A stretch of DNA of 16,877 bases, taken from assembly GCA_030605675.1 (NCBI GenBank), contig JAUWHV010000144.1, positions 1 through 16,877 of the forward strand, given 5' to 3'. This document shows positions 12,382 through 16,877 of the stretch, piece by piece (within the stretch, counting starts at the first letter, position 1; every line of letters starts with the position of its first letter). This DNA comes from Deltaproteobacteria bacterium. Lineage in GTDB: Bacteria > Desulfobacterota > Dissulfuribacteria > Dissulfuribacterales > UBA3076. Below the pieces are notes generated by a model. The model did not search any database. It was not told the DNA's origin and saw nothing but the letters and a program-made list of their open reading frames with translations. The position numbers and the translations under genes were made by a program.

Positions 12382-15300
12382 ATGGCAAATTTAATAGAAT
12401 CCAGCCGACCGTCTTCATCAAGTACGAACAGTAGTCTTCCAAATACAGATCTGCCGTTGACTAACAACGCACTTGTTGTGTTGGCCCGCAGATATCTGAA
12501 GAAAGACGAGCAGGGCAAAAATTTTGAAACTCCTGAGGAGATGTTCAGGAGGGTGGCAAGGACAATTGCCAAGGCAGATCTTGTGTACGATGAGAATGCC
12601 GATGTAGATGCCCTTGCCGAGACTTTTTATGAAATCATGACCTCTCTTCGGTTTATGCCCAATTCGCCGACCTTAATGAATGCGGGCAGAGAGCTTGGAC
12701 AGCTCTCTGCATGTTTCGTGCTTCCGATTGATGACTCCATTGAAAGCATTTTTGAGGCAATACAGCATACTGCCATGATTCATAAGAGTGGGGGAGGCAC
12801 AGGCTTTTCCTTCTCAAGGATACGTCCTAGGGGGGACCGGGTCAAATCCACGCAGGGAATCGCAAGCGGCCCGATTTCCTTTATGACCATATTTGATGTG
12901 GCTACTGAGACAGTCAAGCAGGGTGGTACCAGGCGTGGTGCCAACATGGCTATTCTAAGAGTGGATCACCCTGATATTGAGGAATTTATTACTACCAAGA
13001 CGCGTATTGACAGGCTCAATAACTTCAATATTTCCGTGGCGTTGACAGAGAAGTTTATGGAGGCGGTTGAGCGTGGGGAGGACTACGCGCTGGTCAACCC
13101 AAGGACCGGCAAAGAGGTCCGCTGGATATCAGCATCGGCTGTTTTTGACAAGATAGTGGAATCAGCCTGGAGTAGCGGTGAACCCGGGATCGTGTTCCTG
13201 GACAGGATCAACAGGACAAATCCTACTCCTGACCTGGGACAGATCGAAAGCACGAATCCTTGTGTGACCAAAGATACCTTTGTCCAGACATCGGAGGGAC
13301 CACGCCAGGTATCAGATATCACAGGATACATGGGAAATGTGGTGCTGGACGGTGATATCTATCCGATTGTGTCTGACGGATTTTTCTGCACCGGGCGGAA
13401 AAAGGTCCTTCGCCTTCGCACCCAGGAAGGTTATTCCTTGAGACTTACCAGGGATCACCTGGTTTTAAAGGCGGAGAAGGTCACCCGAAAGGGAATTAAG
13501 ACCGGTTGGATCAAGGCCGGTGATCTCAGGACCGGCGATAAGATTCTTATCAATAACCACCGTAACCTTAAATCCTGGGAAGGTCCTTACGGAGAGGACG
13601 AAGGGTATTTGCTTGGTCTGAAGCCCGGCAACAAGACTATTACTCCGGAACTCGAGAAATGCTCTTATGCATTTTACAAAGGTTTCTTAGGGGGCATTTT
13701 TGATGCAGACGGATCTATCCAGGGCAGCCAGGCTAAAGGTGTGAGCCTGAGACTTTCCCAGAGCGACCTTACCATGCTGGAAACCGTTCAGCGCATGCTC
13801 CTGCGTGTTGGTATTGCCGGCCGGATTTACAGGTACCGGAGACAGGCTGGAAAAAGCCTGCTCCCGGACGGGCGAGGTGGGCATCGCGCTTATAAGACAC
13901 GGGCTCAACACGAACTGGTGCTGTCAAAAGATAATCTACAAAGGTTCCATGAGGTTATAGGTCTGACCGATTCAGAGAAGGCAAAAAGGCTTGAAAGACT
14001 TCTGGGCAGGTATGACCGGCATCCCAACAGGGAGCGGTTTGTTGCAACTGTCAAGGACATTGAACCGGATGGGGTTGAGGATGTTTATGATGTTTCCGTA
14101 GCCGGGATTCACGCCTTTGATGCAAACGGGTTTGTAGTCCACAACTGTGGCGAACAGCCACTTTTGCCGTATGAGTCATGTAACCTGGGTTCCATTAACC
14201 TGGGCAGGTTTGTGAAAAATGGCGAGATAGATTATCCATCTCTTAAGGAGACAGTGTGGCAGGCGGTCCACTTTCTGGACAATGTGATAGATGCCAACAA
14301 GTTTCCCCTTGAAGAGATCCGCAACATGACCCTCCGAACCAGGAAGATCGGCCTTGGGGTGATGGGCTTTGCTGATTTACTGATATGTTTGGACATTCCC
14401 TATAACTCTGACCGGGCCGTTTCCCTGGCCCAGGAACTCATGTCTTTTATGGACAAGGAGTCAAAGGCAGCCTCTGCGGAGCTTGCGAAAAAACGGGGGA
14501 ATTTCCCTGCCTACAAAGGAAGCATTTACGATAGTCCTGAGACCCCTTTTATGAGAAACGCCACTACCACCACTATAGCACCAACCGGCACCATCAGCAT
14601 TATTGCAGGGGCATCAAGCGGCATTGAACCTCTGTTTGCAGTCAGCTACATCCGGCGCGTATTGGATGGTACAGAGCTGGTTGAGACACATTCCATGTTT
14701 GTAAAGGCTATGGAAGCCGCTGGTAAATACTCTGATGCCTTGATGGAAAAGATTGCAGAAGTCGGATCAGTCCAGGGTCTGGATGAGGTACCGGAAGACC
14801 TGAGAAGAATATTCGTCACCTCCATGGACGTCTCACCCGAGGACCATATAGCCATCCAGGCCGCATTCCAGAGAGACATTGATAATGCGGTCTCTAAAAC
14901 CATTAACTTCCCTGATGATGCAACCAGGGACTCCATCCGGAGTGCATACCTGTTGGCCTGGAATCAGGGGCTTAAGGGCATAACTATCTACCGTAGCGGC
15001 AGCAGGCCGGTCCAGGTCTTAAGTCTGAAAAAGGAGAAAGAAGGGACCGATGCAGCAGAAACAATCATGCAGGTGGGTACAAATGGGAAGATCACCCCAA
15101 GGCCCAGGCCACTTAAGACCCGGGGTATTACAGAGAGGGTACGGACAGGGTGCGGGAATCTCTATGTAACTGTTAACTGGGATAATAAAGATATATGCGA
15201 GGTATTTGCCCAGATGGGTAAGACCGGCGGGTGCGCAGCCTGTCAGATTGAGGCTGAGAGCAGACTGATTTCCCTGGCACTCCGTTCCGGGATCAGGGTC

Positions 15301-15534
15301 CAGTCCATTGTAACCCAGCTTGCCGGCATCCGTTGTCCATCTCCCATCTGGTATGAAGGAGTCCAGATTCTTTCTTGCCCGGACGCCATTGCCAGGGTGT
15401 TGGCCTCCGCAAGCGGGATAGAGATAGAAAAAGCAAACCCGGCTTTTATGAACTGTCCTGAGTGCGGAGCGGTGCTTGAGACAGAGGGCGGCTGTTTCCT
15501 CTGCCGGTCTTGTGGATTTTCAAAATGCGACTAA
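12382..15534 (+). CDS. nrdJ: Adenosylcobalamin-dependent (class II) ribonucleotide reductase with intein
   Basis: The 1050-codon frame encodes a class II reductase of about 755 residues after removal of a 295-residue intein. The enzyme makes deoxyribonucleotides using an adenosylcobalamin-derived radical and works without oxygen. Family motifs are [10 protein letters not shown] (93-102), SACFVLP with redox Cys111, [17 protein letters not shown] (135-151) and [12 protein letters not shown] (179-190). After the intein come [16 protein letters not shown] (from 589, thiyl Cys589) and [17 protein letters not shown] domain (about 911-1010) and a C-terminal four-plus-cysteine ribbon (CPECG at 1025, [12 protein letters not shown] at 1038) follow, the latter probably the shuttling thiol/zinc tail. 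A spaced GGAG and a TAGG lie upstream of ATG 12382. No B12 riboswitch was recognised in the 147-base leader. The glycosyltransferase follows after 57 bp. Confidence 0.96.
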   Translation: MANLIESSRPSSSSTNSSLPNTDLPLTNNALVVLARRYLKKDEQGKNFETPEEMFRRVARTIAKADLVYDENADVDALAETFYEIMTSLRFMPNSPTLMNAGRELGQLSACFVLPIDDSIESIFEAIQHTAMIHKSGGGTGFSFSRIRPRGDRVKSTQGIASGPISFMTIFDVATETVKQGGTRRGANMAILRVDHPDIEEFITTKTRIDRLNNFNISVALTEKFMEAVERGEDYALVNPRTGKEVRWISASAVFDKIVESAWSSGEPGIVFLDRINRTNPTPDLGQIESTNPCVTKDTFVQTSEGPRQVSDITGYMGNVVLDGDIYPIVSDGFFCTGRKKVLRLRTQEGYSLRLTRDHLVLKAEKVTRKGIKTGWIKAGDLRTGDKILINNHRNLKSWEGPYGEDEGYLLGLKPGNKTITPELEKCSYAFYKGFLGGIFDADGSIQGSQAKGVSLRLSQSDLTMLETVQRMLLRVGIAGRIYRYRRQAGKSLLPDGRGGHRAYKTRAQHELVLSKDNLQRFHEVIGLTDSEKAKRLERLLGRYDRHPNRERFVATVKDIEPDGVEDVYDVSVAGIHAFDANGFVVHNCGEQPLLPYESCNLGSINLGRFVKNGEIDYPSLKETVWQAVHFLDNVIDANKFPLEEIRNMTLRTRKIGLGVMGFADLLICLDIPYNSDRAVSLAQELMSFMDKESKAASAELAKKRGNFPAYKGSIYDSPETPFMRNATTTTIAPTGTISIIAGASSGIEPLFAVSYIRRVLDGTELVETHSMFVKAMEAAGKYSDALMEKIAEVGSVQGLDEVPEDLRRIFVTSMDVSPEDHIAIQAAFQRDIDNAVSKTINFPDDATRDSIRSAYLLAWNQGLKGITIYRSGSRPVQVLSLKKEKEGTDAAETIMQVGTNGKITPRPRPLKTRGITERVRTGCGNLYVTVNWDNKDICEVFAQMGKTGGCAACQIEAESRLISLALRSGIRVQSIVTQLAGIRCPSPIWYEGVQILSCPDAIARVLASASGIEIEKANPAFMNCPECGAVLETEGGCFLCRSCGFSKCD
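13261..14145 (+). other. Intein inserted directly before the NrdJ thiyl-radical cysteine
   Basis: The 295-residue intein (protein residues 294-588) splits the NPCGE motif between Pro293 and Cys589. Block A is [17 protein letters not shown] with nucleophile Cys294. Block B is LTRDH with the TxxH pair Thr356/His359. The C-terminal blocks read [21 protein letters not shown] with His587-Asn588, followed by the +1 nucleophile Cys589. A LAGLIDADG-type homing endonuclease motif, [11 protein letters not shown], lies at 435-445. I see only one clear copy, so endonuclease activity is uncertain. Splicing residues look complete. In-frame insertion into an essential gene means it must splice. Confidence 0.93.
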
Positions 15535-15591
15535 TCCCAACCCGGATAAACCGGAAGAGCAACTTCCTTACTCCTTAAAAGGAAGAAAATC

Positions 15592-16773
15592 ATGCGCGTT
15601 TTATTCTTACCACTGATTACCAGCGGTGCTGCTCTGGGCACCATTTCCAGGTGTCTGGCCATTGCTGAGGCCCTTCAAGAACAGGGTCACTCTGCGTTCT
15701 TTGTCACTGGTGGCCCGACATCCCGATATGTGGCTGAAAGCAAATTTGAATACCAGGAGGGACCGGTTCCCGACCCTCCTGGCCTGCTCCATCCCATGCG
15801 GAACCTGGCGGACGTAGCGTTGTTCCTGAATCTAACAAATAAAGACTATGTTCGACGTTCTTTTGAGGCCGAACTGACGGCCATTGATCACTTTCGACCT
15901 GATGTTATTTTCAGCGAATTCAAGCTTACGGCCTCTATTTCAGCAGCCTGCTCGGGCCTTCCCTTGGCTTCCACTGCTTGCAGTCCTGCCCATCCAGGGT
16001 TTGTGTCACCCCTTTTTCCCAAAACAGGAAGTATCCGGGACAAGGCTGTGGCAGAGTTTAATTGTCTGCTGGATGAACAGGGGCTTTCACCGGTGCAGGA
16101 TGTGGCTGAGCTGTTTTTTATGCGGAGCGATCTCAAAATCGTTCCAAGCTCTCCGGAGCTGGAGCCCTTACTTCAAGAAGTGGAAAATCTGTATTATGTG
16201 GGATACCTGCTCTATGACCGGTGGGAAAGGGCGCCGCTACCCCCGGACCTGCTCAAGGATGTAGCTGCGCCCCTTCTTGTATTTGCCTACTTCAGCGTGG
16301 GTGAAATCGGTCCGGACAGGTACCTTCAGGTCCTTCCCAAGGCCTTTGACCATACTGAATTTCATGTGGTCGTAGCCGTGGGCTCGCATCCCCAGCTTCC
16401 TGCCCTGCCGGAATCTACGCCAAATGTGACATATGTCCGCTTTGTTCCAGGGAGCAGTATCCTGGAGAGGAGTGCTGCCCTGATTTTTCACGGTGGCCAG
16501 AACACGGCCATGGCCGCTTTGTTACATGGGGTGCCCAGTCTGATCATCCCGGGTTCGGATTTTGAAAGGGACTTTAATGCAAGAAGTATCGCCCGGATCA
16601 GTGCCGGCATCCACATGGAAGCTGATGCCTTTACCTCAGACCAGGTACTTCACGCAACGCACCGGCTTTTAGAGGGAAGATACTGTCAAAACGCCGAAGT
16701 CCATGGCCGATATCTCAAGAAACTGGGTGGCCCCGCCCGGGCCGCAGAGTTGGTCCTCAGCGCTGCCAAATAA
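15592..16773 (+). CDS. GT1-type (UDP-glycosyltransferase-like) glycosyltransferase
   Basis: The 393-residue GT-B fold enzyme should transfer a sugar from a nucleotide donor to a small or lipid acceptor. The N-terminal acceptor half begins MRVLFLPLITSGAALGTISRCLAIAEALQEQGHSAFFVTGG. The C-terminal donor half carries VTYVRFVPGSSILERSAALIFHGGQNTAMAALLHGVPSLIIPG (His300-Gly-Gly), the equivalent of the UGT/MGT donor-binding signature. AAAAGGAAG lies 6 bases before ATG 15592. It follows nrdJ by 57 bp on the same strand, with no terminator in between, so co-transcription is likely, but no functional link is evident. No membrane segments. Donor and acceptor are unknown. Confidence 0.88.
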   Translation: MRVLFLPLITSGAALGTISRCLAIAEALQEQGHSAFFVTGGPTSRYVAESKFEYQEGPVPDPPGLLHPMRNLADVALFLNLTNKDYVRRSFEAELTAIDHFRPDVIFSEFKLTASISAACSGLPLASTACSPAHPGFVSPLFPKTGSIRDKAVAEFNCLLDEQGLSPVQDVAELFFMRSDLKIVPSSPELEPLLQEVENLYYVGYLLYDRWERAPLPPDLLKDVAAPLLVFAYFSVGEIGPDRYLQVLPKAFDHTEFHVVVAVGSHPQLPALPESTPNVTYVRFVPGSSILERSAALIFHGGQNTAMAALLHGVPSLIIPGSDFERDFNARSIARISAGIHMEADAFTSDQVLHATHRLLEGRYCQNAEVHGRYLKKLGGPARAAELVLSAAK

Positions 16774-16818
16774 GCGATGATGTGTATCCTCCTTTCGTCA
16801 GGCACCCAACCAGGGCCT

Positions 16819-16877
16819 TCAGGCTGGATGTACGGCAGACTCTACAGCGCCGGTGGTTTTGATAATGTCCGTGGCCT
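16819..16877 (-). CDS. Possible C-terminus of a minus-strand gene (partial)
   Basis: On the minus strand the frame entering from the window edge reads ATDIIKTTGAVESAVHPA and ends at a TGA (16819-16821). It is protein-like and would converge with the glycosyltransferase gene, 45 bp away. A plus-strand frame from ATG 16777 is also open to the edge (MMCILLSSGTQPGPSG) but has no ribosome site. Too little remains to decide or to name a family. Confidence 0.35.
   Translation of the reverse strand, partial: ATDIIKTTGAVESAVHPA

Overview
The window looks like chromosome from an anaerobic, respiring Gram-negative bacterium. The evidence is an outer-membrane efflux channel, a lipoprotein murein transglycosylase, a B12-dependent ribonucleotide reductase and a roughly 12-heme periplasmic/extracellular cytochrome c. 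Gene content and the style of the intergenic repeats suggest a Desulfobacterota-type (deltaproteobacterial) genome. That placement is inference; no rRNA or lineage marker is present.

Layout. 1-92 holds the last codons of a probable membrane protein. 93-333 holds an inverted-repeat element with three copies of a 16-bp LacI/cre-operator-like motif. A TolC-type outer membrane protein (337-1917, +) runs tail to tail, with a 12-bp overlap, into a solitary pilC/gspF gene (1906-3120, -). The minus strand continues with a DUF167 protein (3430-3726), tyrA (3953-4789), aroC (4806-5876) and tRNA-His (5904-5980); aroC-tyrA is a compact aromatic amino acid operon directly behind the tRNA. The plus strand then carries an MltD-like LysM transglycosylase (6399-8213) and a cold-shock protein (8665-8871). 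A minus-strand VOC-methyltransferase fusion (8941-9969) follows. tRNA-Gly(GCC) has a consensus sigma-70 promoter and its terminator lies immediately before a multiheme cytochrome gene. Next come nrdJ, interrupted by an intein, and a GT1-type glycosyltransferase. A possible minus-strand gene end closes the window.

Most notable: the multiheme cytochrome reading frame (10405-12234) contains one in-frame TGA at 11764-11766. The same frame stays open for 155 further codons, including two more CxxCH heme motifs and a family-like C-terminal block. A hairpin with bacterial SECIS-like geometry lies just downstream. The economical reading is a selenocysteine-containing multiheme cytochrome c (Sec454, 609 residues); a nonsense-mutated gene is the main alternative. 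The same gene carries a 4-copy 8-bp tandem repeat inside its coding sequence.

Second: the nrdJ intein (13261-14145) is inserted exactly before the Cys of the NPCGE motif, the family's thiyl-radical cysteine. Splicing is therefore required to build the active site.

Intergenic DNA is rich in inverted repeats of at least four types: the GTAAGCG motif element, a GAAATTGG-type element, a TTAGC-heptad element and a GGCATCCTTCAT/TTTACACTT element. One cassette resembles a deleted 23S-intervening-sequence (four-helix-bundle) element.
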